From Hymenopellis radicata (taxonomy: Eukaryota; Basidiomycota; Agaricomycetes; Agaricales; Physalacriaceae), in contig JADNRX010000046.1 of assembly GCA_015501595.1 (NCBI GenBank), positions 1 to 64,000 of the forward strand: a DNA stretch of 64,000 nucleotides, read 5' to 3'. The notes beneath the pieces were generated by a model. The model saw only the letters and a list, made by a program, of their open reading frames with translations, was not told where the DNA came from and did not search any database. Shown here one piece after another: positions 11,714 to 23,836 of this stretch; position 1 is the stretch's first letter; each line of letters begins with the position of its first letter. The translations under genes and the position numbers were made by a program.

Positions 11714-14006
11714 GAACAGTTTCGTTCGATAACTTATCCAGGTATAATGTGGAAAGAATGTACATACATGTAATCGTAATAATTTACGTTGGACTTAATC
11801 TCCTCAGCTGCACGTCGGCGATCTCGAAAGTAATAGGAACGTGAAGGACTTGTAAGCACCATGTCAGATAATGGTATCGCAGGAGAGGAAGAGTGGGTGG
11901 CGCAGCAGCTGAGTTAGACACAATGAATGAGCGTGGCGTCTCGACCTCACGGTTGCCCTGTTTCATCAGAGACAGTTGCCAAATTGGTGATATTTAACTC
12001 AGTTCGCAATCCTTCTTACTTATACCTGCAGCTTGAAACAGACTGGGCGACCACAGGGACGGATACATCGGTCCGGCACGGCACACGGAGTGCGGCATGC
12101 GCATGCCTTTTTGGAACACGCGCGTTGTTTTCTTACCATCACTGCCACGACCTACATCGCCATACTATCTCTATTAGTATCAGGCGCGTCAAAGGTTCCC
12201 GCAGTTTCCATACGCTTTACCGAATCGAGAATCGGAATCTCCTCCGCAGACTTTCTTACTCCCAGCGCCACTCTGTTTGTCTGTGTTCATCTGATGATCA
12301 TGGATCAGACTGTCTACTGAGCTAACTGAATACATCCGCAGTACTTGAAATTTACAGGGAGGATGTGGATAACACTGGCTCTATGTCTTCGAGCAAGGCG
12401 CCATGCTGACGTTATGGTATGACCATCCGGTACCCGAGCAGGCCTGTTTCCAATGCCGCCACACGAAATCGAGACAAATGTTTTCTCCGCAATCTGTGCA
12501 GATGGATCCTCCTACCATGCCACGTGGGCCGCGAATCACGAGCGAGCGTGCTGGGATTCAAAATCTGTCAGGGTCTATTCTCGAGCAGAAGGTTCAAGAT
12601 GCAACACTTGATGCGCCACCGCCCTTCAAAGAACGTCTTCGGGCTACGTCGGACGTGTGACTGGGTCTGCTGAACGACTGTACATTTGTAATTTCTTGGG
12701 CAACTTTTTGCAGTTACAGGATAGGGTCTTCAGGCAGATACACAGAGGACCATCATGTATCCGTAGGTCGCCGGGTGCGTCCTTCGCTTATGCCCTCTTC
12801 AACGTTACTGGGTAAACCTACCATCTGCGTCTCCTCGAAATCTGAGATATCTCACGCATCTAGGTCCTTAAAGAGAGCTTGATGGGAATATGACATTCCG
12901 TTCACGTGGCGTTGGGCGCGCTGTAATTTGTCGGATTCCAACAAATGTATTTCACTTTCTCGACATCCAGCGTCCCGCTGCGAGGGCGGATGATGATCGC
13001 GTTCCCATCCCCGCATTTTTTGTCGCCGGTGCAGAATGAACGTTATCACAATCGGCGCCAATACCTAAATCATCCACTACAGTTCTGATGGTAGCACCTG
13101 GTCCGCGGAGTCCACCAACGTCGATATCAAAGAGCGTGTACACGGATGCTAAGGCCTTTTGGGACACGTAAGGTCATGCTGAGGTTTATGCCGATGTTGT
13201 CGGCGCAGAGCTTGGAGATGTGTGGGTCTTGGTGAACTTGCGACCCGCAGTAGTCGCCCACAATGATGGTGGATGTTTCCGATTCTGATCAGTGCTCGAA
13301 ACCTCCGTATAGTAACATTTAATCTCTGATGGTTTGATAGGTTAAAGTTCGTTAGGCTGTTCAAATGTCAACGGCAATTGTCAAGGTACTTCACTTCAAT
13401 AGCCCATCCTTACCCGAAGGCATGCACTGATAGATACCAGCGATCGTTCCTGTATGCCTTTCGGTGTATTCTCGAAGTCTCCGTACTGAGCGGTGAGCAC
13501 TAGAGCTTTTCTCCTTCATTTTCTCCGACTCGCCACCGAGTTTTCCCTGCACTATGAACAGCTTGGGATCCTTACTTTTCTGCGAGATCCGGCTGCGGTT
13601 TTCTGTCGTCAGATAGCTTCGATAATTTTGGCTATGACCGAGGTGGAATGAATGTTGGACGGTTACACTATTAATTGTGGCGTCGTCGGCGTCTAGTTAT
13701 GGGTGCGATTACAACAGACGATATCTCCGCGTAGAGAATCGCATAGAGGACTCGTGTGCTACAATTACTATAAAGAAAGCCTGATACGGTTTCTCGTGAC
13801 GGGGGCCAGTCCCGCCTTGATGTTACCTTTCTAGCAGGAGCAGCAACAGGCTATATATAGCAATACTTATTCTCATCTTCAGCAGAACAGAATAATATCA
13901 ACTCTGGAAACTTGTAGTAGTAACGGTATATACCAAGAGCTCTCTAATCAGAATAGACGACTCCACAAGAAGAACAGATCGTATACGTACTGAGATATTG
14001 GTGTGA
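11714..14006. other. Long intergenic stretch, no firmly supported gene
   Basis: No protein family or RNA gene was recognised. One weak possibility on the plus strand joins 12033-12278 to 12341-12416 through a GTCTGT...CGCAG intron to give a short peptide with a hydrophobic stretch. It has no recognised relative and is left unannotated. The rest is AT-balanced sequence with only short random open frames. Confidence 0.4.
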
Positions 14007-15970
14007 TCAAGCCATTTTTCCGTACTCCTTCGCCAGCGACTTTCGTGCAACCCATTCGGCCTTTTCTAACATCCGCTTACGACCGAAGACATAGTTCGAA
14101 GGAGGACAAGTATTCGGGGGATAGAGAAGTCCCTCCAGTTCTGCAAGGGAAGATAGTGCTTCGAGCGGCACATCGCTCAATTTAGTGTGCTCCATCACAC
14201 GAGGATGATATCGGCCCTGGATGAGCTCCGCAGGAACTAATGTTTCGAAGCCATCCATAATCATAGGATGGAATGCATAGCCAATTGGCGCGTCTGGTAG
14301 GACAGGTTCAGATTGTTGGTTATTCGCCGAGGTGGAGATTCGCTGCGTGTCTGGTAGGACAGGTTCAGATTGTTGGGTATTCGCCGAGGCAGGAATCTCC
14401 ACCTCGACAAATTCATCCGAGGTCTGCGTTCCCTGCTGGCTGTGCTGACTGGATGGACCAGCTTCGGAAATGTCGATCTCGACAAAATCATCCACGACAT
14501 TCTCCTCTGCGCGCTCGTTACACAATTCGTAGAGCATCCCTGCGAATACAAGTTTCGATTGACCAGCCCCCCGCACCAAGATGCGATTGATTCCCAGGAA
14601 CAGGGTGCATTCTCTGTTACCGGACACCGCAGAGACGGTTTCAGAGTGAGTAGCACCGGACAAGAAGACATCACGCCTCCCAACATTCAGGCGGACAAAG
14701 TCTCCAACCACAAGTTTTTCTGCTCCCCACCACACGCCAGTGATTGGAGAACTGCCGGTAGCGAAAGGATCATCTGCGAGACAGCGACTATTAAGTGCCA
14801 GGGAAGAGATAGACCAAGGACGAGTCAGCTCACCACTTATTGGAGACCAAAAAGTTTTCAGAACCGCGGCAATGCGTACTGCATATGCGAAAGGTTCAAT
14901 CACCCGTTCCCACGAAATCGGTATCTGGCCAAGCAGATCGTCTGCTCCAAGGATAGGCGGAATGGTGAAGTTGGTCCTGCCCTGTGAAAGACCGGTATTC
15001 ATTAGTGTCTCTGAAGTCGACACCGCATTGTAAGGAAGGAGATCCGTTAAGGGGACGCGATGCTTCCCTTCAACCTGTAATAGCTGGATATCGACCCGAG
15101 AGGAAGAATCGGGAGGAGTGACTAACATCGCAGGCCAGACGGCGTGCAAAGTGCTATGAGTGTTGTGCGCTGACATTGTATGGTTGAGAAACATCCAGGC
15201 GAGGTCACCTTCCTGGAGTGACACGCCAGATGTACTATACGCCAATGGAATCCCTCTGTGACTTTGGCATGCGATGATCTGGATAACGGAGCACAACATT
15301 TGCGTAAGACAGTTTTGTATTTCTAGAGGAAGCTCCGAGAGATAACTCACGATGCGCCGAGAGGAGTGTTCATTCCGTAAATGAGCAGTAACAGGCATTT
15401 TAGAGGATCCATCGCTGCGTTTCTTCTGTTTCTGAATAGAGGCTGAGCAATATCGACATGTACAGTTCTGTCTGTTCTCTGTCGAGTCGAATTGTAACCA
15501 GAGCGCGTGCGGAATGAAATCATTCGCGGATCGATAGTGTCCTGACCCTTTGTTTGGAACGCCTGTATATAGATCAACACTTGGACATCCACAAGCATAG
15601 CAAGGCGCACCATAGAGATACATGTCGGCCACATGATGTGAGCTGCTTGTCGCTTTCCGACGGCAAGCAAAAAGCTGATATCCTGACGGCCAATCTAACA
15701 GAATATGGTGCTTATACCCAGCTGAAACGTTGTCGGTTATTATACTTCATACACTGACACCAGATGCTTACATCCTTGAGACGCATGTTTGGCAAGAGCA
15801 GTTCCTATGACGGTTCGCCAACGAATGGCGGACGGATGGTCAAGGGGTAAAACCTCGCGTGAATCGGTTTTTGCAGGCCATAACGAGGCGTCTCCATCTC
15901 CCCGTCGTATAGAGAGCGGAATAGGTCTCTGACCAGAAGTTAAATGCGAAGTGCGAGCCGATTGCACCAT
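14007..15970 (-). CDS. Clr2-like transcription-silencing protein, paralogue 1
   Basis: Clr2 in fission yeast is a subunit of the SHREC histone deacetylase/remodelling complex acting in heterochromatin silencing; the nuclear role here is by family. Exon 1 begins MVQSARTSHLTSGQRPIPLS at 15970. A GTAAGC...TTTCAG intron (about 15714-15767) leads to HILLDWPSGYQLFACRRK, then DMYLYGAP, FIPHALWL and the Cys cluster CTCRYCS. The C-terminal half has GVWWGAEKLVVGDFVRLNV, FAGMLYELCNERAEE, and IQGRYHPRV near the end. A short peptide around QQSEPVLPD is tandemly duplicated (about 14295-14395). The order and motifs match the gene at 23837, so both are full-length Clr2-like proteins. The only intron seen is the first. 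Confidence 0.85.
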
Positions 15971-17910
15971 AAATCACAGTCTCTGCTGTAGTTAGAGGCA
16001 AGAGGGAGGAGACACAGTAGGCGACGTTCTCAGATGGAGCTTCTTAGGATATGTGAGATCCACTTGTCGCCTTACAAGCTTTAAGGTAGAAGAAGTCCAT
16101 GAACCTGGCAACTCGGATAGGGTTCTGGTAGTGCCAACGAGGTTGAGCAGAGTCCCTCCAAGCGAAGGCGAATACGAAGTTGAGGGATTTGTTAATAGTA
16201 AGGCCTTGACTTGACTTCATCGCGGACTCGAGCGACGCAGAACGCTACATTGACGAATGTCAAAGAGTACAAGCTTAAGAGTGTTATTAATAAGCAACAC
16301 CCAAATCAACGGGCCGGGATGCCGGACGCGTTTTCCTCGTTGCCAACACGTTGTTGACTTCACACGACATGCTGCCAACGCCACTGGAAGATACCTGCAT
16401 TTATGGATGTTCTGAATCGCTCGAGTCTGGATATCTACCAAGACGGTTCTGTGTTCACTCGTTGCTGCGCATTTTCTACTGTATCCTTAGGCTGGCTGTT
16501 ACCTGTTTTGAATTTCGCCCTCTAGATCTGTTCACGCAAGAAATGCGTGACGCCGGAAAGATCCATCTCTATTGTACTGCTTCTTCTAGACTTCTATCAT
16601 CCTAACAACACGTTTGAACCCCAAAACCATCTTCGGTGGCGCCGTGATCTTGCTACCTCTGGAGGATTGTAAATGGCGTTGAATACAGGGCCTTCCTTGC
16701 CTATATTGGTAGCGTCAAGGAGATGCGCCAATGCTATGGTTCTTTGATGAACGCCTCCAACCCAGCGGCTGAGCGCTTCTTAGGTTCGATGCACAGGGTT
16801 CGACTATGCATCGATTTCGGCCAATGGCCATTCACGGAATCTTCTATCGGCTTCAACTTGCCCGTTGCTCTCGAGTCATCTATGACCAGCCGGAGAGCAG
16901 ACCACGACGGAAAGATAGCCTACGGTATTGCATGTGTGAGCAATGAAGAATCGAGCAGTTGAGTTCGACAAGACGGAAATCCGCTGGGAATCCTAGTGTT
17001 TGGTGTTTCGCCGGCATATGGTTGCAGACGGATTGAGTTCTTTCTGTTGGCGTTCGTCTCGCTCGCAAGATGTTTGTCTCCCAGTAAGGCCTTTTGTCCA
17101 AACTTGACCTGATTCCTAGCTCAACTACGTTTACTCGAGGGCAACCTTAACCCGCTGGCTTCTCAATATGCCTCTCATCCATGGAAGCAACCGAGACCGA
17201 AGCACTTTACATGGATCTTACCATACTTAGCAGGTCGTGTGCTGGTTCTTGTGACTTGTTCTTGGCCATCCGCAGTTTAGGTTATAGCAGGGTTCAGTGC
17301 ATGGCCCTTTCGATCTCGACGCTATGTCCCAACGTTATTTCTATCATGTTTCTGGAAGCATGTCCACTACTTGAGATGTGAATTGCCGCCTGTGAGCGCC
17401 GCGCTGACGGGTCAGAACACATATCGTGAGGCCGCGTGAGGATCCACCCCGAAGGCGCGGATAGGGCTGAGGGAACACGTTGACTGCAGGCGGATTATTG
17501 ACTGCCGAAAGTAAGAGTGACGCGAGGCGCGACATGCGTCGACAGTCGTGTATGTCAAATACGTCGCGACCAAGGGTCTATTTCCAACGACGCAGGACAT
17601 ACGCATTCCAAACGACGTACAGGCTCGTATAGGATCGCAAAATTAATTTTGCAGATTTCAAACGGAGACATACAATGTAGAATACGATAATGATACTGGT
17701 AGGCACCTGGTCCAATAGTTGCAAAGACTATGATAGCAATATATAGCTCGAAAGGAAAGCAGGTTGCAGAAAGACAAGCAAGATTATAAGGTCGTACTAG
17801 TAACGGCGAAAATGGTAAGTATACAGCAGGAGATCGAAATCGAAAGCATATGTCAAATAAAACGGCAAGGGTTCCGCGATTTCGTTTGAAAACTTCTTGG
17901 TGGTGAAATT
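15971..17910. other. Intergenic stretch, no supported gene
   Basis: About 1.9 kb between the Clr2-like gene and the 3' end of the APSES gene. Short open frames exist on both strands, but none shows a recognisable motif or a spliceable continuation. No repeat or RNA gene was recognised. Confidence 0.4.
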
Positions 17911-19571
17911 TCACCACGGTCGGACTAGTTGACGCTCCTCCAAATGCCCAATCTCGGCCGAGCGATATGGTGACGCCTGTTCCCGCATGTGTTCGAGTAC
18001 GGGGAGAGGCACAAGTCCGAGATCACTAAATTTAGCGGGAAGTTGATGTGAAAAAGACGTCTGGGGAGTGGCAGGCGAGATTGGAGATGGGTTGGTGGAC
18101 GTCGAGTTGCTCGAGGCGGAGGAGGGAATGGAAAGGTGTATAGCCTGAGGCATCCTACGCTCATATGGTCCGAAGTTTGGTGCAAGTCTGTTATAAACTA
18201 ATCAGTACAAGTCGAATACCTGCAGAGATACGGGTGTACTCACTGTGAAGGCGGGACGGAAAAAGATCGTGTGCGTTCTCGCATTCGTTCTGCAACTTGG
18301 CGATCCGGCTCGGCGTAAGCAATGTCGTCGTCGCTGTCAGATCTTAGCCTTCGAAGTACAGCCGCGGTATCACTGGCGCTGATCCCCCGTAAATCTTCCA
18401 GTGCCGAGATAGGAGGTAAAGCAAACGCGGCTGGTGCTGACGTAGATAGTTTCGAGCGGTGGACGGACTGTATGGGAGGAGAACAATCTGGCTTGAAGGC
18501 CGTGAGGTAAGGGTTGCACGGGGTGATTCGTGTCGGGAGTTGTGATGCGACGAACGGGTTAGATGAGAGTTCACAGGTGATGTTGGCGGATACGGGGCGT
18601 AGCGAGGGGAGGAGGAGGGAAGGATGTTCCGCATAGCGTGACGGTCCGGATGTTGGAAATCCATGAATATCCGCTTCCGGTTGGCGATACGGGGAATAGG
18701 TGGGGAGATGACGGTGGTCAACACGGTTCTCTTCACGATGCAGTTCTGTCGTGACATTCCACTTCCCATATTGCTCGGTCGAAACACGGGTTTGGGTCTG
18801 TGTATTGCGACGCGCTCGGCGCTTGTTTTGTGACGGCACGACCTGTCCGAACCCAGGCTGATCTGGGGACAGGCAAGTACTCGGAAATGTTGGTCTAAAG
18901 AAAGAATGAGTTTTACATGTATCGCAAGAGGACGTGTTGAACGCACCCAAATAGAGGAACCAAATCGTCGCGAATCGACCAAGCGACTCTAACATCATCA
19001 GGACAGGGAAGCACTCTGTAATGCTTCAGGCTCACCTTCTCGACAAACGTAGAGCGACCTAGACAAAATTGTAAGCTTTTACGACATTGACTTTCGGCAC
19101 GACGAACCTCGTAAGGCATCCAAGTGCCCTGTATCTTAAGATATCCGCCTCTCACCCGCCGTATGAGGGGTGCGAGGTCTGGTTGAGAGTCAACCATTTT
19201 AACAATGTCCGCTACGAACAAAAATGAGTCAAGTGCACTCTAAGAGAGACTCGAAGCGAACCCTTTGAATGTCCAAGTGCTTTGAACGGCAAGATTAGTA
19301 TCCCAACCACCAGCCAGGCGAAGGAAACGGACCTTTCCAAATGCCCGTCCACAAAATATAGCCATCATCGATGTCCATCATAATCCATTGCCCGTTGAGC
19401 GGGTACTCATAGACTGGTCTGCGCAGATGAGAGTAGGCTTGAGGAGGTGCGGAGACCGACATACATATAGCCTCGAGCGTCATTACTTGTGATATAGCGG
19501 CCCTTTGTTACATGATGATTAGGACTTGCATACGGTCGAAAGCGAGGTGTGGAGAGCGGTTGGGATTGCAT
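17911..19571 (-). CDS. APSES/KilA-N-type DNA-binding transcription regulator (Xbp1-like)
   Basis: Nuclear sequence-specific regulator. It is hidden in short exons. Exon 1 starts at 19571 (MQSQPLSTPRFRPYASPNHH). After intron GTATGT...GCGCAG come VYEYPLNGQWIMMDIDDGYI and LWTGIWKALGHSKADIVKM, joined across two introns, then RGGYLKIQGTWMPYEV, ALRLSRRVAWSIRDDLVPLF, and finally GPTFPSTCLSPDQPGFGQVV. Together these form a complete APSES fold of roughly 100 residues. The rest is a disordered Pro/Ser/Thr/Arg-rich tail, ending after one more intron (about 18186-18242) with HLEERQLVRPW. All seven introns restore one frame. It lies between two inverted Clr2-like genes. The Xbp1-like subtype is a guess from domain wording; the APSES call itself is firm. 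Confidence 0.85.
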
Positions 19572-22500
19572 GGTTTCCTGAGCAAGGAGTAGAAGGTCAG
19601 AGTGGTTGAAGAAGAACACTCGGAAGGTTGACGCACCTGATGCATTTCGGCGGCAACAACGCGCTTGAGAAGGCGGAATAGATGTAGTCCGGTCGCGAGA
19701 CACGATAATACGCGAGAAAGTAGGGTATAATTAGGAAGGCAAGCACACAAGCGCCAGAATTAGATTGTGGTCGGAGGGGTGAAAAGGAGAAAGGAAAAGG
19801 ATGGAACTGGTACCGATTTCGGAGGCCAATTTCGAAGCCGCATATCAAAGTTGAACAGACGGCTGTACCACGCGTAAACAGGTCTCCATGAATACCCCAA
19901 AGAGGTAAGAAACTATAAGAAAACATTTGACGGCGTCGGCCCGGCATCATACTTAGACCAGGGACGGTAGATTCGATCTATATCAGTTCGCGGGGACTTG
20001 CTCCACGATGTGCGAGGTTAGTGTCACCATTCCGTTGGTTTTCTCGGCCGTATCTGGTCCGTTGCCTCTCAAGACTGAAGAATCCGCGTGTAGCTTGATG
20101 TCTGGGAGGCTGGTTGCGAATCGGAATAGATGGAGTACTGGTGCGGCACGGACTGGGTACGGTGTAAAGTGCAAGACCGGCAGCGGTCCTCAAGCATCTA
20201 TTCCCTCTAAATCCCCATTGAGCAGAAGCGTTGTCGAGCGCCGTCAATGCACCCGAAGACAAAAGGTCATGTCTTCGATCATGACGAGAGTTTGTAGTTC
20301 CTGGATCCTCGATCGAGCCTGAGAGCAGGTGCGAAATGTCGGACCACAGATGGAAGACTTTTCTAGAAACCGCTGATATCGCAGGCCCTGTCGGTACCGA
20401 ACCATGTGCGCCTCACATAAGCCGCTGCCATGCGTTGACAAACCTTGAACTTGCAGGTCGACTCTGAATCGTTGTCTTGCCTTCAACAGATGGTTCGTGA
20501 ATGCCGACTGATTGCGCGAAGCAGGAAGCGGACCCTAGTTTTCAAGTCAAGAAGAGAATCCTTCGCCTTCAGTTCCAGATAGTCCGAGGCCGTCCTCGCC
20601 ATATGAGACGTAACAAAATGGTATACGTCGGTCCGAGTCCTTAGACGGCGCTTAAACTTCAGATTAGTTGATTTACTCCATGTTCTGATATCCGTTATGT
20701 GGTTGTCTCAGCGTGTATAGATCTATTTCAGTGCAAATAGAGCCAGAGTTAGCGTACGTGTTCAAGTCACGGTTCAAAGCGAAACCAATCTCGTTACCTC
20801 TTGAAAGTGTACGTGAGGGGGTGTTGCAAGGGTGTTGAAGAGACTTGAAAAGCTTTGAAGATCTTGAATTTTTGGATATAGAATTAATCCAGCGAGCACT
20901 CTGACCGAGCGGCCTGTGCGCCGTCAGCGTCAAGATCAAGCAGTGATGGTGAGAAGAGAACAGATTTCCACTAAAGCGAGTGCCATCTCACGGTTCACCC
21001 ACTTCGCCCAAGCACTTCATCCCACCTGATTTGAGGAGTGTGATGCCCCACGGAGCTCCTCTACCACACTTGCCTCGTCCTATAATAGGAATCCACGCAT
21101 GAAAGTATCATTCTTCTTCGTCTTATACATCCGAGTCCTCTCCGGGACGAAGCGCGGACCTAAGACCCTTCATCCGCAGCAAAATTGATATCATCATACC
21201 TTTCTAAGTAGTTGTTCTCGTCGCCACTCACGACGCCCACCTCCGCTCATCAGGGCTGTTCATCAGTTTTCGAGATCATTCCTCCAATCACTCGATGCGG
21301 CTGAAGAAGGCGATCACCCCACCCTCGTCCTCGAGGTTAAAAATCTTGACAGTACAGGGTCTTTGAGGGTACCTATTTTGGAAGGAAGTCAAGTCTGGAC
21401 GTGTATGATGCATTTCTTTTCTTCGTCAATTCTACGCAGTTCTACACGTTGCGCCGCATCACGTTGGCAGTGTCAGAACAGGCACGAGCCTTCACACACA
21501 ATCGCCAGAACGACCGTCTTCAATTGTCGATGTCTGGTCATGGACCAAGTCACGTACAACTTGTCTCTTTGACAGGACTGGTGCCTTCATCGCTTTCACA
21601 TTCGGGCACTCGGAGAGGAGAGTTGTTTTATTTAATACCCCCGCACCACGTCATTCCCCCTCCCCGGTTTCGCGCCTGCCATTTATATATGGCACCGGAG
21701 CTCGACAACCGTCCTCTTCTTTGTTCACCGATTGCTCACCATATGCATCGAAACCTAATGTTCATGACGCTAGCGCTCCAGGTTAGGAATGGTGGCGTAA
21801 ACATTATGTACGTCGTGGCATAAATATGAAGTTGAAGGTACGATATTCACGCGCAATGTAGAGCCGTCGCGACAACATAGTAACGGACGATATCGTGGAA
21901 AGTTCGGAAGTGACATTGTGTCGAAGTTCGACGAAGACGAAGACCTGAAAGACGTTCATTAATCGAAAACGTTCAAAGCGGCGACATGTCAAGGGCCACG
22001 ACTACATAATAACGTTACACGCACCAGCGTTGCATCAGAGATGATCTGCCAACGTAGGTTGAACGATTCCTCGAGGTTGCGGGCTCTCATCCGCCTCAGA
22101 AGTCCCATCATCGACCCATCATTGGTGGCCAGATCGCCAATCTTTCCTACTCTGCACTCGGTGGAGGTGTGGAGATGCCGCCTTGTTCTGTTCCTTGTCT
22201 CCGTCACTTCAATCGATGGCGGAACTCAGGCCTCGATCAAAGAAGCACCATCGTAAGACGCGGTCACAGGGCGAACCAGATTGGGATAGACGAAGAATGC
22301 AGAGAACTCGACGTCGACGCGCTTCAGGTGGCCAGCAATACACAACCAATAGTCCTGCCTAGACACGCCGGGCCGCAATGCACGACCTGATGTATGTAGG
22401 AAAGGGGCAGCTCTTGTCTCACTAGCAAGGGTGCTGCGCGCGTGCACACTTGGTGTCCACCATCACGTTGAGGCGGGAACGGCGGGGAGAAGGGGAAGAA

Positions 22501-23836
22501 CTAAATGGGTTAGCTTGGAAATCGGCAAAGTAAGAGTTGAAACCGGAACTCACGTGAATGTTGGGTTGTGAAGCACGCGATGAGGCCTTGGGAAAAAGGG
22601 AGAGCTTGATGATCACAGGCGCGGTGTCAAAAGTGCTGTATTGCCAGTTCCCGAAGATGATGGACATGAAGAAAATAAATGAATAGCTTCGGAGTGAATT
22701 ATACTGGCTGACAAATGGTTGTTATCCAGAGCAGAAATCTAGTTCCCGGAGAGCGATATCGGGTGTAGGCGTGCGAATATGCGCGAAGAAAAACAGCCCG
22801 CGCATCGAGGTGGGAGGTTTCAAGGGTCGGGCGGCTATGGCGGGCTGGTAAATTACGTTGGATGACAGCGATCGTCTATATGGCAAACGGCGGTGATGGG
22901 CATACTGAAGGGGTGAAATATGCTCGTGGTGTGTGCTGAGAGCGAAGAAATGGCCCTTCCAGGGCATTTAAGACCTTAGGTGCGTCTGCAGAGTAGAAGA
23001 GCGACCGGCTGTTGTTCAATGGTTGTTACACGTCGAGAAATGTCGCGGGAGGTGCACGATGACGAGAGTGAGCACTGATATTTCCGGTAGCAATACAATG
23101 ATAACAGGCGAGAAGCACCTTGTGTATTAGTTCGAGATGAGTCCTAAGTCCTTAAGTCAATTTGCGAGTTCTGGAGCTGGTATGTGCTCCCTATGAGCCG
23201 TAATTTCCACGTCAGCCCTGAGAATATGAGGCATAATTCCTGACATAGGATGCCGTGGCGCTGAAGTTGTCCAAGAGTTGGGAGTGCAATTGAATGGGGT
23301 GCAGTTGAGTTGCCTGAGCCTGGCCGCCATAGAAGGAGTAAATGAAGAGAAGCAGTGATAACGAGATCGAGGCCGAGGTTGTGCACTCAGCGACGAAATA
23401 TCCTGTCGCAGTGGGTGACTGAATCAGTTGAAAGCGCTGCTCGGAAGATGCCGCGACAAATTTAGTATTCAATCTCGGCCCGGATTTCCGCACCTTGCTC
23501 TCTGACCACGAGTAAGATTCTTGGAGTGACAGTCAACCTCTCATCATGGCCTGCGCTGGCAATTCCTCAAATTAATGTCAATTTTCCGACTCTGCTTTTG
23601 CCGGATCTAACTGCCTAGCGTCTGCAATAACCCTCCTTCATAAGGGGTTTCGGACACCGGTCTTACGGCCTCACTGGCCTTGAAACATACTGAACTCCAG
23701 CCTAGTTCCTTCTTCCAATTTTACGGGGCGCTACTACTGTCCCCACCTTGATCGGAACGGGAAGACGGAAGCTAGTACAGGTATGTAATGGCTCCCGATC
23801 AATACTTACTTGGCCTTATTTTGACCTAGTGTAGAT
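19572..23836. other. 4.3-kb intergenic region, no supported gene
   Basis: The largest gene-free stretch in the window. Open frames are short (mostly under 150 codons) and on both strands, and I could not join any of them into a recognised protein. No tandem repeat, tRNA-like clover or transposon terminus was recognised by eye. It probably contains the promoter of the APSES gene and decayed sequence. Confidence 0.4.

Noticed and set aside
12033..12658. Spliced plus-strand reading giving a short hydrophobic protein
   Set aside because: Requires two introns chosen only to avoid stops; no homologue recognised and no consistent downstream exon.
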